Numbered from the stretch's first letter, positions 1 to 8,473 are shown. The stretch: 64,000 bases of DNA from Saprospiraceae bacterium (GCA_016714445.1 JADJNF010000010.1:248001-312000); one strand, 5' to 3'. The notes: generated by a model from the sequence alone, not told the origin. Program-made: numbers and translations.

Positions 1-2
1 TG

Positions 3-1073
3 CAAAGTCAGCTAAGTGATTCACTGAACGAAGTGAATCACTTAATAAATGCTGCTTCAAACATTCACATTAATAGTCTCGACTCTATTAAGAAAGTTAA
101 TTTATCATTACAAGATTCTATTGTTTCCCTTCATCAACAAGAAGTAGTTTCTTCGGCAGAACCTGAAGTTCTCGGAATGCCTTTAGGCTTGGCTAGAATT
201 TTCATTCCAGTAATAGTTACTCTTCTTATATTTGCCCTAGGTCAGTTTTTGATTTGGTTAAAAGGTAAATATGAAAAACGAAATGAAGTTACTTCATACC
301 GAGATTTAATTTTGGGATGGGTGAGTCTTATTGAGAAATCCGTTTCACAACAAGTAACGTCCTGTCAGGATTTTTCGACAAGACTTCAGGCTTCAGAAGA
401 TATACACCCAGAATTATTTCAGTACAATAAGCTACTAGCAAATAAAGTTGATGATTTTTCTGTGGACGTTTTTGTAAACTCTTTTGTAACGAATTCTAAA
501 GGTATAGATGAAGAAAGTGAAAGTGAAAAACAGAAATGGTGTTTCAATCTTATTAGTCAGTTTAATTACTTAAAAAGTATTGAAGAGCAAATACCTTCAA
601 TTTATGAAAAATACCAAACTCAGACATTTGAAATAATGGATGAATGGAATACAAACTTTGGAAAAATAGATAAAATTATTTCTGCGCAATCAAGGATAGT
701 AAATGCAACACCAACTCACTCAACAGCAGCATTTCATAGCCAAGTCACGGGAATTGCCAATGCATGGCTAGCCGCTGCCCCAAATGGGCGAAGCAGTGTT
801 AAGTTAACGATGGATAATTTGATAACTCCGCTAAGTGCTGCTGTGCAGACTGAACTCAAAACCAATGCATCAAATGAATATGCTTTCAATTTATCTGATA
901 ATCTACAAAGCTTGAGAATATCTCATCTGAAATGGGAAACGAATAAATATGGGAATGGCCAAGTTTTTCAAGGTTTAGGAACTAAGATAAAAGATGTACT
1001 AGAAAACTTGAAGAGTACCAGAGATAATTTTAACGAAAAGACACAGCTAAATAGTGTTTTTAAAATAAAATAA
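3..1073 (+). CDS. Hypothetical single-span membrane protein (5' end outside window)
   Basis: The reading frame is open to the left edge of the window, so the true start probably lies upstream; the first internal start candidate is a GTG at 33. The visible part begins with a Leu/Ser/Asn-rich heptad-like segment (coiled-coil character). Then comes one strongly hydrophobic span about residues 55-75 (counting from the GTG), followed at once by a basic KGKYEKR stretch and a long soluble, mostly helical C-terminal part. I recognise no family. The stop codon TAA sits in AAATAAC, the position of an attC R' box, as in other cassette genes of this window, so the gene is probably integron-cassette cargo. 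Function unknown. Confidence 0.7.
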   Translation, partial: QSQLSDSLNEVNHLINAASNIHINSLDSIKKVNLSLQDSIVSLHQQEVVSSAEPEVLGMPLGLARIFIPVIVTLLIFALGQFLIWLKGKYEKRNEVTSYRDLILGWVSLIEKSVSQQVTSCQDFSTRLQASEDIHPELFQYNKLLANKVDDFSVDVFVNSFVTNSKGIDEESESEKQKWCFNLISQFNYLKSIEEQIPSIYEKYQTQTFEIMDEWNTNFGKIDKIISAQSRIVNATPTHSTAAFHSQVTGIANAWLAAAPNGRSSVKLTMDNLITPLSAAVQTELKTNASNEYAFNLSDNLQSLRISHLKWETNKYGNGQVFQGLGTKIKDVLENLKSTRDNFNEKTQLNSVFKIK

Positions 1074-1144
1074 CTGTACAACAATGGGTAAAAATCATAG
1101 CTGCCCTTCGGGACAGCAACGTTTTTTAGCCCAATCGATATGAC
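1071..1144 (+). other. attC-like recombination site (cassette boundary)
   Basis: A long imperfect inverted repeat: TGGGTAAAAA near 1085 pairs with TTTTTTAGCCCA near 1130 around a GCTGCCC/TTCG/GGACAGC hairpin. It ends in GATATGACTT (1137 onwards). That end is, with one mismatch, the reverse complement of the R' box AAGTCATAAC found at 2605-2614 at the end of the next cassette. Such complementarity between cassette start and own R' is expected for integron cassettes. The hairpin could also act as a terminator. Confidence 0.55.
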
Positions 1145-1166
1145 TTATTATAAAAAGCATTATTAA

Positions 1167-2234
1167 ATGAAGGAACAAAAAGATATATTGTTTGAAGCAT
1201 TCTTCACTGACAAGAAATATAATGATTTGTCAGAAATCGACAAATTATTTCATCAAGCATTCATAGATGATGGTGGAATTATGTTTAAAAGTGAACATGA
1301 CCAATTAAGTTTGAAAGCAAATGATATTGTTAGTGAACTGTCTGTTTTTATTAAATTCTACAATATTTGGTTTCCACAAATAGAAAATATAAATATTGGT
1401 GTAATAAACAGCTCTAAACCACTTGCAAAATGTATTTCTACAAATTCACTTAATGTTGGTCTAAGTGCAGGTCTTATTATAGATTTGTATAAGATGTATT
1501 TTGCCGCCTTTAGCACAAATAATTTCTGGGTAGGGTATGGTGAAGATCATAAGTATCACTTAAAAACTTCGGAATTTATAGAGAACCTAGATGAAATTTT
1601 ATCAACAGATGGTATTCTTTTACCAAATTGCACAGAAAGAACTGAATTAGCTTCAGTTTTGACAAATATAGCATTGTTATTCATAATTGGGCATGAAACA
1701 ACACATGCAATGGACCATCAAGATTTAGTCGACGCTTTAGAAAATATAATGATATCTAAATTTGGTGACAATAAAAATCACGAATCTATGGTTTTTAAAA
1801 TTTTAGAATTGGATGCAGATAGATTTGGGTTCATTCTCAGTTTTAGGTTAGCCCATCATTATTATTCGGATGAATATTCAGATAAAATGGATGGACCAAC
1901 CTATTTATGGCTAAGTTCAATTGCATTACTCTATTTATATCTTAAAAAATCAAATAAAAAGATAAAGCATGACTTACATTCAAAACATCCTAATTGGTCA
2001 ATAAGATGGGGATTTATAATTTCTTATTTTAGGATGTATTTAGATAAGACACAAGATTTGTTTGATGATTGTTATGATATAGATTTTGTTCAAACTTTAG
2101 AAGAGAGAAATGAAGAACTTAATCAGTTTACAGAAATTTTAGAAGATAGAGAAAATGAATCTATAATAAAAAATGAATATGAAGTCCTTTTAGGTCTAAT
2201 GCATGAATTAAACCCATTTTTAAGAAATAAATAA
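1167..2234 (+). CDS. Putative zinc metallopeptidase with HETTH motif
   Basis: A 355-residue protein without signal peptide. The zinc-binding motif HExxH is present as GHETTHAMDH at about residues 175-183, followed some 35 residues later by ELDADRFG, a plausible third-ligand/ExxxD motif of gluzincin-type peptidases (compare the ExxAD of the M48 and U49/Lit-like groups). No transmembrane span is evident, so a cytoplasmic location is inferred. It is followed after 10 bases by a small gene, and both lie between two attC-like sites, so they form one cassette. A role as a toxin or phage-exclusion protease like Lit is a possibility from family resemblance only; the substrate is unknown. Confidence 0.65.
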   Translation: MKEQKDILFEAFFTDKKYNDLSEIDKLFHQAFIDDGGIMFKSEHDQLSLKANDIVSELSVFIKFYNIWFPQIENINIGVINSSKPLAKCISTNSLNVGLSAGLIIDLYKMYFAAFSTNNFWVGYGEDHKYHLKTSEFIENLDEILSTDGILLPNCTERTELASVLTNIALLFIIGHETTHAMDHQDLVDALENIMISKFGDNKNHESMVFKILELDADRFGFILSFRLAHHYYSDEYSDKMDGPTYLWLSSIALLYLYLKKSNKKIKHDLHSKHPNWSIRWGFIISYFRMYLDKTQDLFDDCYDIDFVQTLEERNEELNQFTEILEDRENESIIKNEYEVLLGLMHELNPFLRNK

Positions 2235-2244
2235 ATAAAATTAT

Positions 2245-2613
2245 ATGATTACAATTAAAACAACTAAAACTTTAGATAGAGAATTTGATATAAGTGCTAT
2301 TTTTGATAACGAAATTTTTGAAATCCAATATGAAAAAAATGTTTTTGGGATGTCGGAATTGGATGCTGTGGTAACATTTATTTTAAGTTCTGTATTTAGC
2401 GGCATTGCATATGATATTTTAAAGATTTGTGTCAAAACATTATATAACAAAATGACTTCAAAGGGAGTAAATGTAATTATCAAATTTACTGATTTATCTT
2501 TCTTTAAAATAAGTGATGAACAGATAGTATTAATTGATGAGGGAAATGAAAAGCATTTAAAAGATATTAATGAAATGTTTTCTATCTTAGAGAGTAAAAT
2601 CAAAAAGTCATAA
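2245..2613 (+). CDS. Small hypothetical protein, cassette partner of the HETTH peptidase
   Basis: 122 residues, starting 10 bases after the metallopeptidase stop, so almost certainly co-transcribed with it. The central part (about residues 40-68) is a hydrophobic helix with small residues (FILSSVFSGIAYDILKICV), either a membrane segment or a buried helix; the flanks are charged. No family recognised. The stop codon TAA lies inside the attC R' box GTCATAAC. The pairing of a protease with a small neighbour suggests a regulator, inhibitor or membrane anchor, but that is inference from layout only. Confidence 0.6.
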   Translation: MITIKTTKTLDREFDISAIFDNEIFEIQYEKNVFGMSELDAVVTFILSSVFSGIAYDILKICVKTLYNKMTSKGVNVIIKFTDLSFFKISDEQIVLIDEGNEKHLKDINEMFSILESKIKKS

Positions 2614-2678
2614 CAATGTAATGGGCAGACAGACTTGCTATCACTGCGTCCGTCGCCACTACTAGACGTGTGTTATCC
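2605..2678 (+). other. attC-like recombination site
   Basis: R' box AAGTCATAAC (2605-2614) and R'' box GTTATCC (2672-2678) bracket about 57 bases; the ends ATAACA and TGTTAT are inverted. The right half (TATCACTGCGTCCGTCGCC) resembles the site at 6549-6624 (CATCGCTGCGTTCGTTGTC), so the two sites are relatives. The R' matches the start of its own cassette at 1137 with one mismatch. Confidence 0.65.
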
Positions 2679-2722
2679 CTCATGCTAAAGAGACAGAATT
2701 TCAATAATAACAAAATTTAAAC

Positions 2723-5149
2723 ATGACAGACGAATATAAAGATGAATTTTTATTGAGACTTCAAAAAAGCTTTATCTATGAGACATTGAAAATCAAATGT
2801 CAAGATAAGGATACTGAGGTAATTACTTTGGTTGACAGTGCTGTATCATATGCTTTTCAAAGGACAAAAACCATTATAAAGCATATGGGTGAGTTTACTC
2901 TCCATGACGGAGACCATTTATTTAGAGTATTAAATTTAATGGAAAAGCTTCTAACAGAACCGGGCATTAAAAATCTTTCATCCCCCGAATTGATGTTGCT
3001 TGTTTTGACTGCATTTTTTCATGATATAGGAATGTCCCCTGATGAAAAAAATGTATTAGCATGGAAGAAAGTTTGGGATACTGAACCAGAATTTGAAGAT
3101 TTTGAAGAAGAGCAGACTTATAATGAGTTCAAAAGATTTTATTCAGCTAGACCAGACCAAAATGAAATAATTAATCGGCTAATAATACAAGGCAAAAACA
3201 CGGAAGCCGACACCATTAAGTCATACTTAATAACCGAATTCATTCGCCAAACCCATACTGACAGGGCAAGGGAAATTATTGACAAAGATTGGAATGGGAA
3301 AATACTTTTTCGCGATACAGACTTGACAGTTGAATTTGCACAAATTTGCTTCAGCCATAATGAGGATGCATTAACATTACTTGAACTTGACAAAAACTTT
3401 TTATGCGGTTCAAATAATTTTGCTTGTCTTCCTCTGATTGGTATAATTTTAAGACTGTCCGATATTCTAGATTTTGATGCTAAAAGAACACCTCCAGTTC
3501 TATATTCTCATTTGTATGTTAGGCACCCAATATCAATAAACGAATGGAATAAACATAGAGCAGTTGAGGCATGGGAAATAAATCCTGAGCTTATCCAATT
3601 TAATGCTAAATGCAAACATCCAGCAATAGAAGCCTCAATACATGCATTTTGCAATATGATTGACCAAGAGTTAAGCATCTGTAATAATATCGCAAATTCC
3701 CTTAATGATTTCAATAAAGGTAAAAGCAGAGAGGTTTATTTAAAATTTCCATTTAAAGTCAATCGTGAAAAAATAAGAACCGAAACCGATATACGAAATA
3801 AACCCAAATATATTTATAGAGACACACAATTCAACTTAAGTAAGAGACAAGTTATTGACCTATTAATGGGAACAAAACTTTATGGTAATCCAGAAGTAGC
3901 TTTGAGAGAATTATTACAAAATTCGATAGACGCTTGCTTATTGAGAGAAGCACAAGAAAAGAAATGGGGTAATGCGTATCATCCTGAGATTACAGTAAAA
4001 TATTATATAGAAGATAAGGACATAATACTGGAAATTGAGGACAATGGAACAGGAATGGATCAATACATAATTGATAACTACTATTCAAAAGTTGGGTCAT
4101 CATTTTATAAGTCTACTGATTTCTACAACTTAAAATTTGAATCAAATGCTGATTTTACACCAACATCAAGATTTGGAATTGGAATTTTATCATGCTTTAT
4201 GGTAGCAGACACTTTAATTGTTGATACTAAAAGAGTTTACGCCCCTCATAAATCAAGTGATGCATTGAACATTACTGTTGAGGGACAGGAAAGTATTTTT
4301 TGGATAAAAGAAGGTAAAAGAGAAATTCCAGGAACTACGACTAGATTAATTTTGAGAAAAACCCAAAATCCTTGGGAGAGAATGACAGAAGAAGGATTTA
4401 TTCAGTCAGTCGAAAATGTAATTCCAAACCCTCCATTTAAAATTAATATTAAAACCACATCTCACGATAAAATTAGGGACGAAAACAGCTTCAAAGATTT
4501 CACTTCAATTTCAATAAAAGACAATACTTGGAAAAAAAATGAAAATATTAGAACTTTTGAAATCTCCCTTGACAATAAAGAGATTGGAATAATTGGCTCT
4601 GCAACAGTCGCTATTTTGGAAAGTCATGGTAAACCAGTCAGTAGAATTGACTTAAACTCTAGAGATGTTGAAATTGAAGGGAAAACTTATACTTTAGAAA
4701 GAAACATTCAATTATCGGAAAATTCAATTTCGGAGACATCAAAATCAATAACAATTAATGATGAGGAAGAAATAAACGAAGACAGTTCATCTAGTACATT
4801 TACCCGATCAAATTCTAGATTATCTTTACATGGTATTGAAGTCCCTTCTTCATTATTTCCTGAATCTTGGCGTAGAAAAGATAACCAAGTGAAAATTTCT
4901 TGGCCTTTTCCTTTAGTATTAGTTATTGATATTTCTGGTAACCGAGATTTAGACTTAAATTCTCCAAGAACCGAAATAATAATGAGTGAAAAATGGATTG
5001 ATTTTGAAGAAGAACTAGCCTTTTTGATTTGTTATGAAATTTCAAAATCTGTTGATCCTGATTATTGGATTGAACTCAAAAAAATTCTAATTAATAATAC
5101 AAAAAATGAATTCTTTTTAAGAAGTTTAAACAGAGTAGAATCTATATAA
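2723..5149 (+). CDS. HD-domain / GHKL (Hsp90-like) ATPase fusion protein
   Basis: An 808-residue cytoplasmic protein. The N-terminal part carries HD-phosphohydrolase motifs: HDGDH at 61-65 and FHDIGM at 99-104, with further conserved-looking segments to about 260. From about 365 a GHKL/Hsp90-type ATPase follows: N-box RELLQNSIDA (395-404, with E396 and N400), G1 motif EDNGTGM (439-445) and the lid/G2 segment SRFGIGILS (482-490). The C-terminal 300 residues resemble the middle domain of Hsp90-like proteins. Proteins joining an HD domain to an Hsp90-like ATPase are known from bacterial genomes but are poorly characterised; a conflict or stress role is inference. It follows an attC-like site by 45 bases and is the only gene in its unit. 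Confidence 0.85.
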   Translation: MTDEYKDEFLLRLQKSFIYETLKIKCQDKDTEVITLVDSAVSYAFQRTKTIIKHMGEFTLHDGDHLFRVLNLMEKLLTEPGIKNLSSPELMLLVLTAFFHDIGMSPDEKNVLAWKKVWDTEPEFEDFEEEQTYNEFKRFYSARPDQNEIINRLIIQGKNTEADTIKSYLITEFIRQTHTDRAREIIDKDWNGKILFRDTDLTVEFAQICFSHNEDALTLLELDKNFLCGSNNFACLPLIGIILRLSDILDFDAKRTPPVLYSHLYVRHPISINEWNKHRAVEAWEINPELIQFNAKCKHPAIEASIHAFCNMIDQELSICNNIANSLNDFNKGKSREVYLKFPFKVNREKIRTETDIRNKPKYIYRDTQFNLSKRQVIDLLMGTKLYGNPEVALRELLQNSIDACLLREAQEKKWGNAYHPEITVKYYIEDKDIILEIEDNGTGMDQYIIDNYYSKVGSSFYKSTDFYNLKFESNADFTPTSRFGIGILSCFMVADTLIVDTKRVYAPHKSSDALNITVEGQESIFWIKEGKREIPGTTTRLILRKTQNPWERMTEEGFIQSVENVIPNPPFKINIKTTSHDKIRDENSFKDFTSISIKDNTWKKNENIRTFEISLDNKEIGIIGSATVAILESHGKPVSRIDLNSRDVEIEGKTYTLERNIQLSENSISETSKSITINDEEEINEDSSSSTFTRSNSRLSLHGIEVPSSLFPESWRRKDNQVKISWPFPLVLVIDISGNRDLDLNSPRTEIIMSEKWIDFEEELAFLICYEISKSVDPDYWIELKKILINNTKNEFFLRSLNRVESI

Positions 5150-5185
5150 TGAAGTTACAATTAAGGCGGCTTAAACAAGCACGAA

Positions 5186-5320
5186 GCCATAACAGGCGTT
5201 TGGCTCAATGACGGGTGATTTGGTTAATTGAACATTCTGCCTTGCATCAACTTTTGTGGTGTATTGACAGTTTTGTGCTCCGAAATCCGCCACTGCGCCA
5301 AGCGCCAAACCGCGTGTGTC
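5186..5320 (+). other. Possible long attC-like site downstream of the HD/GHKL gene
   Basis: GCCATAAC (5186-5193) has R'-box form and is followed by GGCGTTTGGC, which can pair with GCCAAGCGCCAAAC near 5297-5310. The spacing (about 130 bases) is like the long attC variants of sedentary integrons. The R' does not match the start of the cassette (GTTATCCCTC at 2672), so this assignment is weaker than the others. A perfect 8-bp hairpin, CAACCTAT/ATAGGTTG, follows at 5326-5345. Confidence 0.35.
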
Positions 5321-5564
5321 CTGAACAACCTATGCAGATAGGTTGATGCTGTATGATAGATGAGAGTAGGTCTATCGGTGGCTTGAAGCCCGTTAAAAAT
5401 TGATCGCAAGTCAATTTAGGGTTAAACTTCAAGATCCTTTTTGCACCTTAGAGACTATAAGTTTACAAAAGAGTAAACAACCGATCAAAAGGGATGACCG
5501 ATTATTTTGAGACAAAATCACAACCAATCAGAGATGAACTGGTGCATCCAACGAAGATATTACA

Positions 5565-5738
5565 TTATCTTTGTGTGATTTACAAACATGAAGAGCCGTG
5601 TGAAGATGAAGGTCGTTCTAAAAAGGTCGCAAACCTTTTTAGAACTGAACGGTGAAAAGCTTGCCACAGCTTGTATTTATTTTTGACGGTTCTGTGGGAA
5701 CGAAAGGGTGAAATTCCCCTGCGTGACCCGATTATGGT
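5565..5738 (+). other. Group II intron 3'-end remnant (domain V/VI-like)
   Basis: The segment reads like the tail of a bacterial group II intron: AAGAGCCGTGTG near 5590 and GACGGTTCTGTG near 5686 resemble the two strands of domain V, followed by a GGGTGAAATTCCCC stem and TGACCCGATTATGG. A homologous stretch on the - strand at 47461-47575 shares the lead-in (ATCTTTGTGTGATTTACAAA) and the end (GGTGAAATTCCCCTG). The tip between the two domain V arms is abnormally long here, and no reverse transcriptase gene remains. Call rests on pattern recall, not on a fold computation. Confidence 0.4.
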
Positions 5739-5805
5739 CAATGTTTGAAGAAACAATTATTAGAATAAAATCAATTAGAATTGTGGATAAATATTTAAAA
5801 ATAAA

Positions 5806-5979
5806 TTAAACCGTAAATATGCATTAGAAAATCTATTACGAACCTAACTTGCTGCAAATCAGAAGCTTCGCCAACTTATCTTCTGTAACCATAGCGGTGC
5901 TATGCTTTTCGAAGCTAAGTCGCTGATTTATTGCAATTTAGTCTCTCACTACGAATTCTAATGCATAATTACGGTTAAA
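5806..5979. repeat. 174-bp interrupted palindrome
   Basis: The outer arms TTAAACCGTAAATATGCATT and its near reverse complement (ending TACGGTTAA) flank inner arms GCAAATCAGAAGCTTCG and CGAAGCTAAGTCGCTGATTT and a central CATAGCGGTGCTATG hairpin. The whole element can fold as one long stem. It stands just before the lipoprotein gene at 5999, where an attC site would be expected, so it may be an over-long attC variant or a palindromic mobile element. Confidence 0.6.
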
Positions 5980-5998
5980 CTAATTCAAAAAATTTGAA

Positions 5999-6550
5999 AT
6001 GAAGTATCTGAAAAAAATCTTTCTATCCTTGATCGTTTTAATTTTTATTCAATCATGTGCAAGCTTGCCTTCAAAATCAATACCTAAAAGCTATACTCCT
6101 TCAAAGGATATTGGAATGGCTGTAGGTGCAATTTCATTTACAAATAAGAAACCAATTAGGAATGGTTATTACTTTAAATTTAAGAAAAAGGATGACCCAT
6201 CAATGAAATTCCAAATAACTATTAAGCCTGAACAAATGATAGCAATGAAATTTAAGCCAGATTTCTTTGAAGATGGCAATGCTGTATATTATTTTTCTAC
6301 AAGTGCAGAGCCAGGAATTTATGTACTTGAGGATTTAGCATTATTTGAAAATGGAGGACTATATCGATATACAGAAAAAATAAAAGGGGACATTTCCATT
6401 AAAATTGAGGAATCTAAAATTACTTATTGTGGAGAAATTCATTATGATACCCGACTAGAAAAACTAACATTTAGTGATAGATGGGAAAGAGATAGTAAGA
6501 ACCTGAATCAACTTTTTCCTAACTTAAAAATAGAAAGTACAAGCAAATAA
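5999..6550 (+). CDS. Hypothetical lipoprotein
   Basis: 183 residues with a lipoprotein signal peptide: basic MKYLKK, hydrophobic core, and FIQSCAS lipobox with the cysteine at about residue 20. The mature part is beta-rich, with no recognised catalytic motif. Export to the periplasm or outer membrane follows from the signal. The gene stands alone between a long palindrome and an attC-like site and so looks like a cassette. Function unknown. Confidence 0.6.
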   Translation: MKYLKKIFLSLIVLIFIQSCASLPSKSIPKSYTPSKDIGMAVGAISFTNKKPIRNGYYFKFKKKDDPSMKFQITIKPEQMIAMKFKPDFFEDGNAVYYFSTSAEPGIYVLEDLALFENGGLYRYTEKIKGDISIKIEESKITYCGEIHYDTRLEKLTFSDRWERDSKNLNQLFPNLKIESTSK

Positions 6551-6624
6551 AAACTGACCATAAAAAGCGATATGAGATCCAGGCTTACCATCGCTGCGTT
6601 CGTTGTCAGTGCCAGAAGTTATGC
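6549..6624 (+). other. attC-like recombination site
   Basis: Inverted segments CTGAC (6554) / GTCAG and AGCGAT / ATCGCT nest within the region, which ends in R'' GTTATGC (6618-6624). The cassette that begins here reads GTTATGCATAATC, which is the reverse complement, with one mismatch in 13, of GACTATGCATAAC at 8085-8097 behind the next gene. That is strong evidence for a cassette boundary. The right half resembles the site at 2605-2678. Confidence 0.65.
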
Positions 6625-6659
6625 ATAATCCGAACAAATAAAATGATTAAAGAAATCCT

Positions 6660-7853
6660 ATGAAATTTTTTCAAATAATTATACTGTGTTTATTTATAAG
6701 CGCAACGGCTACTAGTCAGGAAGACGAAAATGTAACAGTTAGTAAAGTTTCTTTTGGAATTAATTTGAACTCCTATTTTGGTGGAGAAACTCTTTACTTT
6801 AATGAAAATGGAGGAATTCCTCGTATTTCATTAGGTCCTTCTTCTGAATTTAAAATTACCATTCAGAATTCAATTTCAGATCGTCTATTTTATAAAATCT
6901 CACTGCCACTTTACAATACGTCACAAACAATTGATCAACAGAAAATATCTTTTAGAACTGGATTAGACTTTGGATTCACATATATACCTAAACTAGAAGC
7001 TAGAATTAAACCATTTTTAGCTGTTGCCTTTACAACCTTAAATTATGAGCATATAAATGGTTTTCGTCCTAACTCCTACGGCCCAAAAATAACAAGAATA
7101 AACGTGCCTATAACTATTGGATTGAGTTTCTCATTTAGTAATAGTAGATTAATGGCTGGTCTAAACTATAACACTTATAAACACTTCTATTATTATGGGA
7201 GTAATTTTGCGAGCTTTGGCACAGATGTGGGAAGGTTTAGTATATCTTTATCTTCCGTATATGATTTCAATTATAATAACTCAAAAACGACAAAACCAAT
7301 TAATGACGTGCTAAGCGGCCTATATTTTAGTTCCTCAGCGATTATTACAAATTGGGTAAGACTATCAGATTTTAATCAAACAGATAATACAAGGAAATTT
7401 ATTTCAAAGCCGAACTTTAGTTTCTCACCTGAATTCAATATTGGATTGGGTGTAGATATGTGGGATATTGGTATAAACTATAGAAAAGAAAAAACATCTA
7501 CCAGTTCGTTCGATGTATTGCAAGAATTATCCAGAACCTCAATCGGAATTGAATTACGTAGATCGTTTAATTTCAAAAGTCAATTTTATCCTTTCGTAGC
7601 TGTTAATCCAGCTTATTCCAGATTAACATTTCATGAAAACTATTATAACATTGGTAATATGGTGTCATCTAATAAGCTTTCTTTTAGAGGTAAAGTGGGT
7701 ATTGAGTACTTTCCTTTAAAGTACAAGAACATCAGTATTTCAAGTGCTATTTCATACACTATGCCGTTGAAACTTGAGATTACTGAAAATAAAAATATTA
7801 ACTTCACAAGCATTGAATTCAATATTATTGAACTAAAATATCGATTGAACTAG
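6660..7853 (+). CDS. Outer-membrane beta-barrel-type protein, cassette-borne
   Basis: 397 residues with a cleavable signal peptide (MKFFQIIILCLFISATATSQ). The mature protein is made of alternating aromatic/hydrophobic strands with Tyr/Asn/Ser-rich turns, and ends near-typically for a barrel in an aromatic-containing strand (IIELKYRLN). It resembles Bacteroidota outer-membrane barrel proteins of unknown function. It sits in a cassette opened by GTTATGCATAATC; its stop TAG is also the left CTAG of a MITE insertion, so the last residues may have been changed by that insertion. Confidence 0.65.
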   Translation: MKFFQIIILCLFISATATSQEDENVTVSKVSFGINLNSYFGGETLYFNENGGIPRISLGPSSEFKITIQNSISDRLFYKISLPLYNTSQTIDQQKISFRTGLDFGFTYIPKLEARIKPFLAVAFTTLNYEHINGFRPNSYGPKITRINVPITIGLSFSFSNSRLMAGLNYNTYKHFYYYGSNFASFGTDVGRFSISLSSVYDFNYNNSKTTKPINDVLSGLYFSSSAIITNWVRLSDFNQTDNTRKFISKPNFSFSPEFNIGLGVDMWDIGINYRKEKTSTSSFDVLQELSRTSIGIELRRSFNFKSQFYPFVAVNPAYSRLTFHENYYNIGNMVSSNKLSFRGKVGIEYFPLKYKNISISSAISYTMPLKLEITENKNINFTSIEFNIIELKYRLN

Positions 7854-8081
7854 TGCTCTGTCAAGATAAAGAACTTAATCAAATGTGGTTCTTTTTCCAA
7901 TTTTCTGCGTTAAAAATACTCGCCGAACAATGATCATTTATTAGATGTAGTCTAAGCTGTGGTACAGTGCCCACAGTTCAGAACTAAAATCGTTTGCGAC
8001 GATTTCTTTACGCTCTTCTTCTTGATCTTTTAAAAAATAACTGCCATTATAATTTAACTTTTTATCTTGACAGAGCACTAG
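7850..8081. mobile_element. MITE-like element with 21-bp terminal inverted repeats
   Basis: Perfect terminal inverted repeats start CTAGTGCTCTGTCAAGATAA at 7850 and are mirrored at 8061-8081. CTAG at both outer ends may be a 4-bp target duplication. The interior (about 190 bases) has no convincing transposase frame, so this is a non-autonomous derivative of a DDE insertion sequence I cannot name. It has inserted between the barrel-protein stop codon and the attC site of its cassette. Confidence 0.75.
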
Positions 8082-8084
8082 AAA

Positions 8085-8150
8085 GACTATGCATAACAAA
8101 CAAGATGGCGATCATACTAAAGGGCCGAACGACAAATCTAAAACCCATTG
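8085..8150 (+). other. attC-like site, left half only
   Basis: GACTATGCATAAC (8085-8097) is the R' box matching the cassette start at 6618. The bases after it (AACAAACAAGATGGCGATC...) do not close into a clear second half, and no R'' is visible before the repeat that starts at 8210. This looks like the broken right-hand end of the + strand cassette array. Confidence 0.45.
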
Positions 8151-8209
8151 ATGGCAATCTTGCTGGATATACCTTAATTCAATCACTTAATGCAAAAGTA
8201 AAAAAAAAC

Positions 8210-8381
8210 TTATACCGATGAGAATTATTTTTCAAAGACGATGATACACATGACTTCATCGAGACAAATAATTCTGTCGCCATTAAAAAGACGATAAATG
8301 TCTTTAAAGACAAGCTTCGCTTCTTCCTTACTCAAAATGAATACATTGGAAAATAAAATTTTCGCAAACCAATTTATTTTG
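8210..8381 (+). repeat. Dispersed hairpin repeat, copy 1
   Basis: A near copy lies at 13504-13640 and a diverged, reversed copy at 62821-62926. The core GAATTATTTTTCAAAGACGATG pairs imperfectly with CATCGAGACAAATAATTC. The shared end is GCAAACCAATTTATTTTG. Copy 1 holds about 48 bases (AAAGACGATAAATGTC... to ...CTTACTC) missing from copy 2. No coding potential that I trust; a degenerate mobile element or REP-type repeat. Confidence 0.55.
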
Positions 8382-8473
8382 TTTGTGTTGGTTGCCATGA
8401 GAATTTTCGAATCATAATCATCACCATTTTTTGTAAATAATAAGATTCATGTCAAAATCGAAGAATAGTATAA

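Noticed and set aside
2241..2603. 120-codon - strand frame opposite the small cassette gene
   Set aside because: Exact antisense shadow of 2245-2613, which has the better context (10-base spacing, stop in R' box).
5224..5432. Two overlapping small - strand frames behind the HD/GHKL gene
   Set aside because: They cover a structured non-coding stretch with a hairpin; overlapping frames without signal, family or start context.
7994..8221. 75-codon frame starting inside the MITE
   Set aside because: It crosses the MITE border and the attC half-site, has no family resemblance, and is best explained as chance.
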